From contig JABVXU010000746.1 of NCBI GenBank assembly GCA_013365365.1, positions 1 to 22,646 of the forward strand: 22,646 nucleotides of DNA, in the 5' to 3' direction. The stretch is from Cruorifilaria tuberocauda (lineage: Eukaryota; Nematoda; Chromadorea; Rhabditida; Onchocercidae). Each line of letters opens with the position of its first letter. The first letter of the stretch is position 1. The notes beneath the pieces are model-generated. The model was given only the letters and a program-made list of their open reading frames with translations. It searched no databases and had not been told where the DNA came from. The position numbers and the translations under genes are program-made. Positions 20,001-22,542 of the stretch are shown one piece after another.

Positions 20001-22542
20001 ATATGATAAGAATTTACAGTAATTTTTATGTTAAATTATGTACTAATTTTTGTAAATAAAATTAAAATTTGGAAAATTTTTAGAGTTTAAATATTTTACG
20101 GTAAATTTTGGTAGTATTAGATGATATTTATCAGTTATCACAATGGATTAAATTGTAAAACTGATAATTATAATATGAATTTATCTCTTCAAATTCAACA
20201 TTTAAAATATTTTCAGATTTGATTTAATACTTAAATTTCACTGAGTTTTTGAAATGAGAATTTATGCATTTGAAGATAAGCGAAGGGAAATTGGAAGCAA
20301 TTGAAGAAGAAGGTGCTAATGATAGCAAAAAGCAATCAAATCGAACAAAACATCGTTTTCGAAGAAGTTTCTTTACAGTTTAATATTAATTAGTTTAATA
20401 TTAGTTTAGCTTAAATGGTTTTTTTTTGTTAGAAAAAGAATTCAGTAAGAATAGCGAAATTGCTTAGAAATTTAGAAATTTACTATCGGAAATTGTTAAA
20501 TTCAATTCAAAAAGTTATTTCATAAAATAGATTTATTATATTAATTGAGATACAATATATATTTATAATAGCAAATAATATAATAACAAATAAGCGTACG
20601 TCATATTTATAACAGCAAATAATATAATAACAAATAGGCGTACGTCATATTTATAACAGCTAATATCATAAATTGGCATACGTTATATTTATAACAGCAA
20701 ATAATATAATAACAAATAGGCGTACGTCATATTTATAACAGCAAATAATATAATCATAAATAGACGTACGTTATACTTATAGCAACAGATAACGTGGTAA
20801 TGGATAGACGTGCGTATCGATGCGGTTATTGCAATGAATTATTGGGAAATTTTGATGAAGAAACGCTATCACTATGCATGATTGCTTTGGAAACGTTTGT
20901 TCATCGAGAACCTACAATGGCAGCTCCATTACTCTTTCGCATTATCAGTACTGTTACCAGGTTTGATATGATAATGATTAAGCGACTCTTTCGTGTTATC
21001 AGTACTGTTATCAGATTTGATATGATAATAATTAAGCGACTCTTTCGTGTTATCAGTACTGTTATCAGATTTGATATGATAATAATTAAGCGACTCTTTC
21101 GTTTTATCAATACTGTTATCAGATTTGATATAATAATAATTAAGCGACTCTTTCATGTTATCAGTACTGTAATAATTGATATGATAATAATTAAATGATA
21201 AGGAATTGGGTGGAGGAAAGTGCTACAAAAAGTTATTGGAAATTTGATAAGAAATTTTGAAATATTTAGATTAATTGAAAGGCCATTGTATCCGTGGCAT
21301 GATACGACAATATTTGTTGCTGGAAATTATCGTAGTGTTGCAAAACAATTAATTCGTGTTTTACTACATCAAGTATGCTTTTTTTCAAATTTTGAATTTT
21401 AGAAATTAAATTTCATATTTATATTTATGAATGAAATTTTATCAATAATATGAATTATAATTTTTAGATTATAATTTTTCTAATTTGAAAATTTTATTTT
21501 ATCAATAATTATTTTATAGTTTATAAAAAAATATAAAACAAATTTTGATAGATATTTGTGAAAATTTTTAGCTTTCGTCAAGTGGAATATTTCTACAACT
21601 ATTCGATACAAATATCGAACGAGTTAATCAATTCTGGTCGACGATATCATTTGCTTTAGCTGATTTTCCGGAATTAAATCCAGTTTCCGTTATTCAATAT
21701 TTGCTAGAAGTTTGTTTTCTCAAATTTTTAACTATAATTTTTTTAATCAATTTCGAAATTTGAATTAATGATGCAAAATTTTTAAAAGCAACGATTGTAT
21801 GATATAAATACTACAATAAATTAATAATAATAATAATAATAAGCAAATGATAATATTGATAATAAATGATAGTATTGTAGTAGTAATGGAATGATAATAA
21901 TAATAATAAGCAAATGATAATATTGATAACAAATGATAGTATTGTAATAGTAATGGAATGAAATGATGATAAAGAAAAAAAAAACTAATTTAAGGATATC
22001 ATGGAAGATTGGCCTGATCGACTCTCTCGAATTTTGTTTAATTTATCAACGTACGTGGGATTCATATCACCTGATGCATATTTCACACATTGGAATAGCA
22101 TTACTAATTTACTCGATTCATTTTTTCGTCAATACCTTTCTAAAGTTAGCTAATTCTGATAATTGACTAATTTCCTTCTTATCCTGTTTTAAATTTCATT
22201 TTCATTTCCAATTTCAGTATAACATTATCATTATCTTCTGATAAATCAATGATAGAATGGATGATTAGACTGTTCGAAAAAAAAAAGAATCAATTGAAAT
22301 TTTGATAATTTCAATTTTTTTTTGTTTTTAACTTATACAATAATTCCTATAATTATTTACATCGTAATTAGCTTATCTAATTTCTGTGAAATCAATTTAG
22401 CTATCTTAATTGATTTAGTTTTGAAATTACTAATTTATAGATTCAAGTAGAAACCGACAGAAATCCAATTCGTACAGAATTCAAAAATTGTATTGGTATA
22501 ATGGTAGCCTTATTACGAGTGCATAATTTTTCCACATTTAAG
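1981..22542 (+). CDS. unc-80: UNC-80, NALCN/NCA sodium-leak channel complex subunit (partial; 33 exons joined, gene runs off both ends)
   Basis: UNC-80 is a very large, mostly helical neuronal protein. With UNC-79 it binds and stabilises the NALCN (worm NCA-1/NCA-2) sodium-leak channel at the axonal or plasma membrane and sets resting excitability. I see 33 exons whose split codons join in phase and whose products follow the order of vertebrate UNC80 as I recall it. Markers include LSRFGIWLL, a VGGSWNR block, PLPFSNEQ, KFLCLHCES, SVAKQLIRVLLHQ, GIFLQLF and FALADFPEL. The N-terminal part lies upstream of the window and the C-terminal part downstream, so about 1,600 of roughly 3,200 residues are present. 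There is no start codon, stop codon, promoter or polyA site here. A Cys/His-rich module, two further CxxC segments and serine runs are visible. No coding frameshift is seen except an unresolved junction near 22145-22440. Assignment is by eye, not by search. Confidence 0.9.
2480..2620 (+). CDS. unc-80: unc-80 exon 2
   Basis: It encodes a helical segment with LSKGTSEARIAAANLLFHYW, followed by a basic tail, and ends in the donor TTCAAG|GTAAAT (phase 1). The left border is uncertain. The acceptor is either ATTAAG (exon from 2477) or AAGTAG (from 2480), both weak, and an in-frame TAA at 2473-2475 excludes anything further left. Both choices keep frame with exon 1 and differ by one Val. Confidence 0.8.
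2690..2790. repeat. GATAAAGTAAAAAA-type simple repeat
   Basis: Irregular short tandem copies of GATAAAGTAAA(AAA) lie in the intron between exons 2 and 3 and end in a run of T. No coding potential. Confidence 0.6.
2920..2971 (+). CDS. unc-80: unc-80 exon 3 (start of Cys/His-rich module)
   Basis: Acceptor TTCTACAG, donor CCAAG|GTAAAT. The exon completes an Ala codon and encodes WTSAPCQNTKCVDDEP. The two cysteines are the first of a metal-binding-type cluster that continues through exons 4 to 6. The phase leaves two bases (AG), completed by the T that opens exon 4. Confidence 0.85.
3254..3422 (+). CDS. unc-80: unc-80 exon 4 (Cys-rich)
   Basis: Acceptor AATTTGCAG, donor AATAAG|GTTAAA, ending in phase 0. 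It encodes VRYCFDP, then PPILLCKKCAEMIE with a clean CxxC, and ends near VVCQNK. Together with exons 3, 5 and 6 it makes a Cys/His-rich module resembling a B-box-like zinc site. An open frame on the opposite strand over this exon is a shadow. Confidence 0.9.
3678..3770 (+). CDS. unc-80: unc-80 exon 5 (Cys/His-rich)
   Basis: Acceptor ATCAATAG, donor TGTCAG|GTATAA, phase 0 on both sides, 31 codons. It encodes GCESSKRLAVGICFSEDC and then SHQYVPLRLCQ. The CxxxxC and His spacing fits the zinc-site module shared with exons 3, 4 and 6. Confidence 0.9.
3771..4392. repeat. Intron 5: minisatellite-like ATTAAAATTAATAATATGAA repeats
   Basis: From about 3950 to 4365 the intron is a string of diverged copies of ATTAAAATTAATAATATGAA. 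Its first part (about 3790-3890) is similar to 9075-9160 in intron 12, notably the shared CATAATTAATGAGATAAACA followed by an AT-rich stretch ending CTAAATTATAG. No exon is seen inside. Confidence 0.7.
4393..4537 (+). CDS. unc-80: unc-80 exon 6
   Basis: Acceptor TTGAATTCAG, donor TTAGAAG|GTTTAT (phase 1). It encodes ECLIALHNVSNKKHINHRI, closing the Cys/His module with CxxC (from exon 5 into this exon), H and HxxxH residues. An acidic helix follows, containing IERDIIEAIVKLLKE. Confidence 0.92.
4887..5050 (+). CDS. unc-80: unc-80 exon 7 (conserved LSRFGIWLL block)
   Basis: Acceptor TAATTGAAG, donor AGACCG|GTTTGT, phase 0 at the end. It encodes KRPKWLRQLEGGH, then RRALSRFGIWLLATICPP and ends IPEARP. 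LSRFGIWLL is one of the best UNC80 signatures. Ending at 5050 makes the join to exon 8 (EAIAYLLSMLLQWF) the same length as vertebrate UNC80 over this stretch, so the first of five tandem donors is the expected one. The open frame continues to 5239 through the repeat. Confidence 0.93.
5033..5219 (+). repeat. 39-bp tandem repeat spanning exon 7 end and its 5' splice site, 4.7 copies
   Basis: Units start at 5033, 5072, 5111, 5150 and 5189. Each has 18 exon-like bases (ATACCAGAAGCTAGACCG, with AAACCG in alternate copies), then GTTTGTTATTTC and a TTATCATCA-like tail. All five copies keep CCG|GTTTGT. The period is 13 codons with no stop in the exon frame, so each unit would read (V)CYFLSSIPEA(R/K)P. 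Confidence 0.95.
5051..5580. other. Intron 7: repeat copies, then plain AT-rich sequence
   Basis: After the 39-bp array ends at about 5219 the rest is unstructured AT-rich sequence up to the GAATTTATAG acceptor. No further exon was seen. Confidence 0.7.
5581..5685 (+). CDS. unc-80: unc-80 exon 8
   Basis: Acceptor GAATTTATAG, 35 codons, donor ACTGAT|GTGATT. It encodes EAIAYLLSMLLQWFATTAL and then PNDSIGASLEQLKTD. The donor is chosen by length match: LKTD followed by FVLDW of exon 9 mirrors the vertebrate LKPQFVTKW segment. GTGATT is unusual but the same hexamer is used by exon 9. Confidence 0.9.
6228..6325. repeat. 98-bp palindromic element (23-nt inverted arms)
   Basis: The left arm 6228-6250 (GTGCTATATTAGTATAGAAA plus TTT) and right arm 6303-6325 are reverse complements with one mismatch in 23. 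Weaker pairing continues about 8-10 bases inward, leaving an AT-rich loop of about 30-50 bases. It looks like a MITE remnant or a hairpin. No target-site duplication is evident at its edges. Confidence 0.85.
6430..6495. repeat. GA-rich microsatellite
   Basis: A purine-only tract ends in (GA)n: GAGAGAAAGAGAGAGAGAGA followed by more A/G. On the minus strand it reads as a short Ser/Leu/Phe-rich frame that is not a gene. Confidence 0.85.
7009..7098 (+). CDS. unc-80: unc-80 exon 9
   Basis: Acceptor CTTTTTTAG, donor GCTCAG|GTGATT, 30 codons, phase 0 on both sides. It encodes FVLDWINLAITNHYENFVE and then ILMPNPPEYAQ, matching the vertebrate FVTKWL...LLPKPMEFAR segment position by position. Confidence 0.92.
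7330..7520 (+). CDS. unc-80: unc-80 exon 10 (VGGSW block)
   Basis: Acceptor TCTAAACAG, donor CTTAG|GTATTA (phase 2). It encodes VGGSWNRLSTKKEQMRDGL, a MMPYDVITLSMWNRLIPEW segment and an acidic FSEFKILL end. This matches vertebrate VGGYWDK...PYNVISQSVW...MPEWL. The open frame extends upstream and downstream only as intron read-through. Confidence 0.94.
7725..7848 (+). CDS. unc-80: unc-80 exon 11 (PLPFSNEQ)
   Basis: Acceptor TTTTTTTTAG; the first base completes AGC (Ser). Donor GATTTAT|GTCAGA, phase 0. It encodes KIFEPDLRPLPFSNEQLYQF, then NALDWIY, matching vertebrate KMFDIELCPLPFSMEE...LLWLH. The donor is non-consensus after GT but is the only GT before an in-frame TGA. Confidence 0.92.
7849..8452. 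repeat. Intron 11: about three diverged copies of an AAGCTT-containing repeat
   Basis: Between about 7855 and 8055 a unit recurs about three times with spacing of about 55-85 bases. It contains AATAAATAAAAGCTTAAGCT, then TCACTAAATTCTAAAAAG and TTTATATTTGAATTT. The remainder is AT-rich; a short exon-like piece at 8137-8171 was considered and rejected. Confidence 0.7.
8453..8620 (+). CDS. unc-80: unc-80 exon 12
   Basis: Acceptor TTCACTATAG, donor CAACAG|GTATTT, 56 codons, phase 0. It encodes ALSLMEISIPLSILLDAF, aligning with vertebrate VLSELDIMVPLQLLISMF with no gap after exon 11. A Ser/Glu linker follows, then ISLHVSMIDIISQQ. The linker is much shorter than the long Ser/Pro/Arg linker of vertebrate UNC80. 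A minus-strand frame over it is a shadow. Confidence 0.92.
8669..8972. repeat. Direct duplication of about 130-150 bp in intron 12
   Basis: Copy 1 (about 8669-8800) and copy 2 (about 8819-8972) share TATGATTAGAA, GATAATTATCT, ATTATTTCTAACGATAACGA and a final block AAAAAAGTATTTCATTTCAA through ATACGATTTTT. Copy 2 has a small extra AT segment. An open frame inside copy 2 (8882-9091) is low-complexity and not a gene. Confidence 0.85.
9075..9160. repeat. Dispersed intronic repeat, second member
   Basis: It contains CATAATTAATGAGATAAACA and CTAAATTATAG and is similar over about 70 bases to about 3815-3890 in intron 5. The rest of intron 12 (9161-9369) is AT-rich with a (TTAA)n run and a repeated AGGTATATCC motif. 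Confidence 0.7.
9370..9612 (+). CDS. unc-80: unc-80 exon 13 (CxxC segment)
   Basis: Acceptor TTGTTCCAG, donor GATGAG|GTAATC, 81 codons, phase 0. It encodes ICLSDRSQHEVNQIANLIF, then HCKHNCDNPELDEFLDCPAC and VYQTVARLMERLSPKQQ. Vertebrate UNC80 has the same order: C...ECNLCQSS..CYQLACELLERLAPKE. The paired cysteines look like a second small metal site; that is inference. Confidence 0.94.
9679..9945 (+). CDS. unc-80: unc-80 exon 14 (Ser-rich linker)
   Basis: It follows a 66-base intron (acceptor CATTTTTAG), has 89 codons and ends AACCAAGAG|GTTTGT. The front is a variable linker with LLLSSSSSPSSSSPSPS, encoded by TCA/CCA repeats, followed by KLKFQTVHEATIHEESVEFV and GILPNQE. A later GTAAAA donor (with acceptor 10280) is also phase-compatible, so the right border is only likely. 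Confidence 0.85.
9946..10270. other. Intron 14: AT-rich, two ACGTCA motifs
   Basis: At about 10095-10135, TCTCACGTCACTC and TCTTACGTCAGC stand out from the AT background. ACGTCA is a CRE-like half site, but no enhancer role can be inferred from this alone. Nothing else is seen. Confidence 0.5.
10271..10507 (+). CDS. unc-80: unc-80 exon 15
   Basis: Acceptor AAATAATTAG, donor TTAACG|GTTACT, 79 codons, phase 0. It encodes VETAIAHATTLTEKDVG, a Ser run from (TCA)n, a Lys/Glu-rich linker, then SVGRFRFSLSDLPPQLSLIH and SILT. The end matches vertebrate LPVTLRLIYTIF. Base composition is noticeably more GC than neighbouring exons. In-frame TAG follows soon after the donor. Confidence 0.9.
10711..11215. 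repeat. Large tandem repeat in intron 15 (units of 214 and 228 bp, third partial)
   Basis: Units begin with CATGG(A/C)GAGA at 10711, 10925 and 11153. Each starts with a GTGATAGTGAGTTATCTTCA-like block, then CATAATTA, then AACTGT, and continues into many (A/G)TAAGTATA/TATATAAGTA steps. The third copy stops after about 63 bases. Minus-strand open frames here are Tyr/Ile-rich translations of the repeat. The rest of intron 15 is AT-rich. Confidence 0.92.
11406..11588 (+). CDS. unc-80: unc-80 exon 16 (LCLHCES block)
   Basis: Acceptor ATGATTGTAG, donor TCACAG|GTAATG, 61 codons, phase 0. It encodes NLEMEEEADAHYFMLKTVKF, LCLHCESLLNARREHRGYL and LLIPKLWTLLRPDRSQ. It matches vertebrate LNCLKILCLHGECLYIARKDH...LWRVVKSEFSQ with no gap from exon 15. 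Confidence 0.95.
11950..12073 (+). CDS. unc-80: unc-80 exon 17
   Basis: Acceptor TAAAATTTTAG, donor TCAGCCG|GTTAAT (phase 1). It encodes LAELVIPLIMHCITLPSG, then EEMFWKVVNSQF and WEKRFSA, matching vertebrate LAVPLLLHALSLPHGADIFW...WKMRFEA. The intron starts directly with a (TTAA)n run. Confidence 0.94.
12074..12103. repeat. (TTAA)n run starting at the exon 17 donor
   Basis: The splice donor GTTAAT opens directly into TTAATTAATTAATTAATTAA. Just downstream, 12121-12141 is a perfect 10+1+10 palindrome (TATACTGTAA, A, TTACAGTATA). Confidence 0.9.
12432..12613 (+). CDS. unc-80: unc-80 exon 18
   Basis: Acceptor AAGTATTGCAG; TA completes the Val codon. Donor TTGAAG|GTTTTA, phase 0. It encodes VERSSVLLQLANALPV, then LSCCITHLIASIDDPNVAV and a QHMPSASLK end. 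It matches vertebrate VEKVAVICRFLDI...HAFCCFLTAVEDVNPAVATRA. HEAT-like helical repeats are likely here, by inference. Confidence 0.94.
12614..13062. other. Intron 18: begins with (TTAA)n, otherwise AT-rich
   Basis: It starts GTTTTAATTAATTAATTAAT right at the donor, as intron 17 does. The remaining 400 bases are AT-rich with some TTGATAAG/TTGATTAAG repetition at about 12950-13010. No exon was seen. Confidence 0.7.
13063..13261 (+). CDS. unc-80: unc-80 exon 19
   Basis: Acceptor TTGTTTACAG, donor ATCCAGG|GTTCAT (phase 1). It encodes LMCLCLESQFDSSILDRVL, QQLTSILPDEE and FFIQRFEKLAVEGQLLVK. It matches vertebrate LCLCLDFQFDTVVKDRP...FFVNRFETLSLEAQLHL. The open frame on either side is intron read-through. 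Confidence 0.94.
13608..13766 (+). CDS. unc-80: unc-80 exon 20
   Basis: Acceptor TACATTTCAG; AT completes an Asp codon. Donor CAATCAT|GTATGT (phase 1). It encodes LNHSDQSNESYQRKLTRARQ, then SSNARSIVRTLQNN and a TTFPQS end. It fits the vertebrate NLSDAALWKIKRARFARN...SVRSL region. Confidence 0.88.
13767..14681. other. Intron 20 (0.9 kb): AT-rich with a 37-bp tandem repeat
   Basis: Apart from the array at 14322-14427 and a (TTAA)n run near 13803-13825 it is featureless AT-rich sequence. Exons 20 and 21 join in phase, but similarity to vertebrates is weak here, so an unseen small exon cannot be excluded. Confidence 0.6.
14322..14427. repeat. 37-bp tandem repeat, 2.9 copies
   Basis: Units start at 14322, 14359 and 14396: ATTACTATCTTATTACTCTT followed by ATTACTTAATTATTAAT. 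The copies are nearly identical, pointing to a recent expansion. Confidence 0.92.
14682..14864 (+). CDS. unc-80: unc-80 exon 21
   Basis: Acceptor AACTAAAG; GT completes a Cys codon left by exon 20. Donor ACAAATA|GTATGT (phase 1). It encodes KIVGELKYGEMRRRTNALIN, a basic GKKKIRHL segment, then KFSKHLQTFTNAISSTLA. I do not recognise a strong vertebrate counterpart. Support is the phase fit on both sides, the strong GTATGT donor and coding-like composition. Confidence 0.78.
14865..15619. other. Intron 21 (0.75 kb): nothing recognised
   Basis: AT-rich with several ATTCATTCC/TATCAATT-like fragments. No repeat array and no coding frame with splice sites were seen on either strand. Confidence 0.6.
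15620..15664 (+). CDS. unc-80: unc-80 exon 22 (45-nt micro-exon)
   Basis: Acceptor TTATTTTCAG, donor AATAGTG|GTATCT. It takes two bases and leaves one, encoding (T)EEMQESMHYFSHNS. It joins exon 21 and exon 23 in phase, and its 45-nt length means skipping it would also keep frame. Similarity alone would not support so short an exon. Confidence 0.72.
15900..16022. repeat. GATAACATAA-type irregular repeat
   Basis: About ten short copies of TGATAACATAA/TGATAATATAA lie in intron 22. The minus strand translates as a Tyr/Leu/Cys-rich frame that is not a gene. Confidence 0.75.
16119..16374 (+). CDS. unc-80: unc-80 exon 23
   Basis: Acceptor TTAAGTTTCAG, donor ATACTACG|GTTTGT (phase 2). It encodes GSFSRSGEFTDDESSLMNRV, IDNFERYIIYLTVSLFISFL and LLFRHFNALIGYSNSEKCF, then TVPPKILR. 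It matches vertebrate HQLITVLMKFMAKDE...VKRHLYVLLGYDQQEGCFMIAPQKMR. The IYLTVSLFISFLC stretch is hydrophobic but corresponds to a soluble helix in UNC80. Confidence 0.94.
16600..18300 (-). mobile_element. Degenerate BEL/Pao LTR-retrotransposon fragment (gag only), antisense in unc-80 intron 23
   Basis: A patch of clearly higher GC than the surrounding intron. On the minus strand it encodes, in order, a coiled-coil Glu/Lys-rich segment, a DUF1759-like capsid region and CCHC-like zinc knuckles, the arrangement of a BEL/Pao gag. No protease, reverse transcriptase, RNase H or integrase follows, and I found no matching LTRs, primer-binding site or target-site duplication. It is therefore a truncated, dead copy. 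The edges are estimates from composition. Its orientation is opposite to the host gene, as is common for elements tolerated in introns. Confidence 0.85.
16625..18033 (-). pseudogene. Broken gag of a BEL/Pao retrotransposon
   Basis: The likely start is the ATG at 18033 (MSFVIAKAV). The frame breaks at an eight-base A run (plus-strand T 17956-17963). It resumes with a coiled-coil segment including MTPEEIQEQYETRKRIIEEK, which stops at 17639-17641. The capsid part (about 17602-17222) has FDGNPKFWRGFWDSFEAAI, LNYLISCLRGAA and VERFGRSQTVK, typical of DUF1759. A frameshift near 17225 leads to LEQSCIEIIIEGRLP...WSVNKLGQFL (to 17019). After further stops comes the knuckle region (about 17010-16735): FCNKDHWDDEC, whose first knuckle Cys is Trp, and LEACLNCFDNSHKTA. 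Another frameshift at about 16787-16795 shifts the last knuckle Cys into a basic tail that ends at TAA 16625. At least four breaks mean no functional product. Confidence 0.85.
18301..18581. other. End of intron 23, AT-rich
   Basis: Composition falls back to the AT-rich background after about 18370. No gene, repeat or LTR-like terminus was recognised. Small plus-strand frames over 17805-18374 are shadows of the element. Confidence 0.6.
18582..18657 (+). CDS. unc-80: unc-80 exon 24
   Basis: Acceptor GTTAATTTTAG; G completes the Arg codon begun in exon 23. Donor AATCAG|GTAAGA, phase 0. It encodes KSAVCNSFLSGLPEILDSNL and VVANQ, matching vertebrate LSTCFNAFIAGIAQVMDYNI. It rejoins the gene exactly across the retroelement-bearing intron. 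Confidence 0.92.
18963..19112 (+). CDS. unc-80: unc-80 exon 25
   Basis: Acceptor TTGATGACAG, donor TATAAG|GTTTTT, 50 codons, phase 0. It encodes IMMLTVQLLLHLPSPQKLAN, then LLDSNARHFWLNSVILILYK, matching vertebrate LLPLVVQVLKYCSCPQLRH...IRQMWLKALLVILYK. Confidence 0.94.
19113..19578. other. Intron 25
   Basis: Besides the partial exon copy it has several TACTGTA motifs at about 19190-19300 (GTACTGTAGAAAATACATAC and similar). Otherwise it is AT-rich with no further exon. Confidence 0.6.
19161..19189 (+). pseudogene. Partial copy of the exon 25 start
   Basis: After a TTTGCATAG acceptor-like site, ATAATGATGATTACGGTACA and ACTTTTAAT repeat the first 29 bases of exon 25 (18963-18991) with four mismatches. 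It would read IMMITVQLL, then diverges. It lies about 50 bases after the exon 25 donor and looks like a partial exon duplication. Confidence 0.7.
19579..19656 (+). CDS. unc-80: unc-80 exon 26
   Basis: Acceptor AATTTTATAG, donor ATTGAG|GTAATT, 26 codons, phase 0. It encodes YRYDAPPLSEYLRKLILMII and CTLEIE, matching vertebrate YPYRDCDISKTLLHLIHITVNTLNAQ residue for residue in length. Confidence 0.93.
19812..19973 (+). CDS. unc-80: unc-80 exon 27 (acidic)
   Basis: Acceptor AATAACTTAAG, donor AATGAT|GTAAGT, 54 codons, phase 0. It encodes VHSCNMKALPAKIEIDPL, then SSSDEEDLESDCSTD and an FTTVPFSKSISVND end. The later acceptor GTTCATAG is excluded because it would give an in-frame TAA. VHSCNMKA mirrors vertebrate YHSCKPHA. 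Confidence 0.9.
20276..20366 (+). CDS. unc-80: unc-80 exon 28 (charged linker)
   Basis: Acceptor CATTTGAAG (weak), donor CGAAGAA|GTTTCT (phase 1). It encodes ISEGKLEAIEEEGANDSKK and QSNRTKHRFRR, an acidic then basic linker like the variable charged region at this position in vertebrate UNC80. Phase fits both neighbours. The borders are less certain than in conserved exons. Confidence 0.75.
20559..20816 (+). repeat. 44-bp tandem array whose last copy is the exon 29 splice acceptor and first codons
   Basis: Units start at 20559, 20603, 20647 (38 bp), 20685, 20729 and 20773. The consensus is ATATTTATAACAGCAAATAA, then TATAATAACAAATAGGCGTACGTC. The sixth unit, 20773-20816, is exactly 44 bp and agrees with unit five at 31 of 44 positions, with mostly A/G and T/C changes. 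It holds the acceptor and the start of exon 29. Confidence 0.9.
20789..20960 (+). CDS. unc-80: unc-80 exon 29 (CxxC, FDEETL block)
   Basis: Acceptor AGCAACAG (20789) or TTATAG (20783); both join exon 28 in phase. Donor TTACCAG|GTTTGA (phase 2). It encodes RCGYCNELLGNFDEETLSLC, MIALETFVHREPTMAAPLL and FRIISTVT. This matches vertebrate CEYCGNTLEEFDEETLGLCVVVLETFIH...AAPMLLDIMQTVGR. The open frame runs past the donor to 21198 only because the 54-bp repeat has no stop. Confidence 0.94.
20932..21195 (+). repeat. 54-bp tandem array spanning exon 29 end and its 5' splice site, 5 copies
   Basis: Units start at 20932, 20986, 21040, 21094 and 21148 (last one slightly shortened). Copy 1 holds the exon end and AG|GTTTGA. 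Copies 2-4 have CAGATTTGA at the same place, so the donor GT is lost. The period is 18 codons, (R)FDMIIIKRLFRVISTVI-like, with no stop until copy 5. Minus-strand frames over it are shadows. Confidence 0.95.
21270..21372 (+). CDS. unc-80: unc-80 exon 30 (SVAKQLIRVLLHQ)
   Basis: Acceptor AAATATTTAG; A completes the Arg codon. Donor CATCAA|GTATGC, phase 0. It encodes LIERPLYPWHDTTIFVAGN and YRSVAKQLIRVLLHQ, matching vertebrate RIAAHNAYPWQ...VPGNVASVAKQFLRCIFHQ with no gap. That confirms that the downstream 54-bp repeat copies are spliced out in the conserved reading. Confidence 0.95.
21572..21709 (+). CDS. unc-80: unc-80 exon 31 (GIFLQLF, DFPEL)
   Basis: Acceptor AAATTTTTAG, donor CTAGAA|GTTTGT, 46 codons, phase 0. 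It encodes LSSSGIFLQLFDTNIERVNQ and then FALADFPELNPVSVIQYLLE, matching vertebrate APNGIFPQLF...ALMDFPELHPLCAINQVLE. Confidence 0.95.
21826..21961. repeat. 67-bp tandem duplication in intron 31
   Basis: Two near-identical units share AAGCAAATGATAATATTGAT, AAATGATAGTATTGTA and AGTAATGGAATGA, each preceded by a (TAA)n run. AAGCAAATG occurs at 21841 and 21908. Confidence 0.9.
21995..22144 (+). CDS. unc-80: unc-80 exon 32
   Basis: Acceptor ACTAATTTAAG, donor TCTAAA|GTTAGC, 50 codons, phase 0. It encodes DIMEDWPDRLSRILFNLSTY and VGFISPDAYFTHW, then NLLDSFFRQYLSK, matching vertebrate SIVLILQNLATYMECL...FDTFFRRLPQ. The longer open frame over the same bases (from 21963) is a different, shadow frame. 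Confidence 0.92.
22218..22271 (+). CDS. unc-80: Candidate unc-80 exon 33 (54 nt, frame unresolved)
   Basis: Good acceptor CCAATTTCAG, donor TTAGACT|GTTCGA. The frame that resembles UNC80 here (TLSLSSDKSMIEWMIRL) needs two bases from exon 32 and leaves two for exon 34. Exon 32 leaves none and exon 34 needs none. Read in the phase the neighbours impose, TGA appears as the eighth codon. It may be a real exon with borders I misjudge, a base error, or a poison exon. Confidence 0.4.
22441..22542 (+). CDS. unc-80: unc-80 exon 34 of window; gene continues downstream
   Basis: Acceptor TAATTTATAG, donor TTTAAG|GTATAT, 34 codons, phase 0 on both sides. It encodes IQVETDRNPIRTEFKNCIG and IMVALLRVHNFSTFK, similar to vertebrate IKSILEPFSKVLSFLVQN. 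The last 104 bases of the window are the start of the next intron. Confidence 0.82.
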
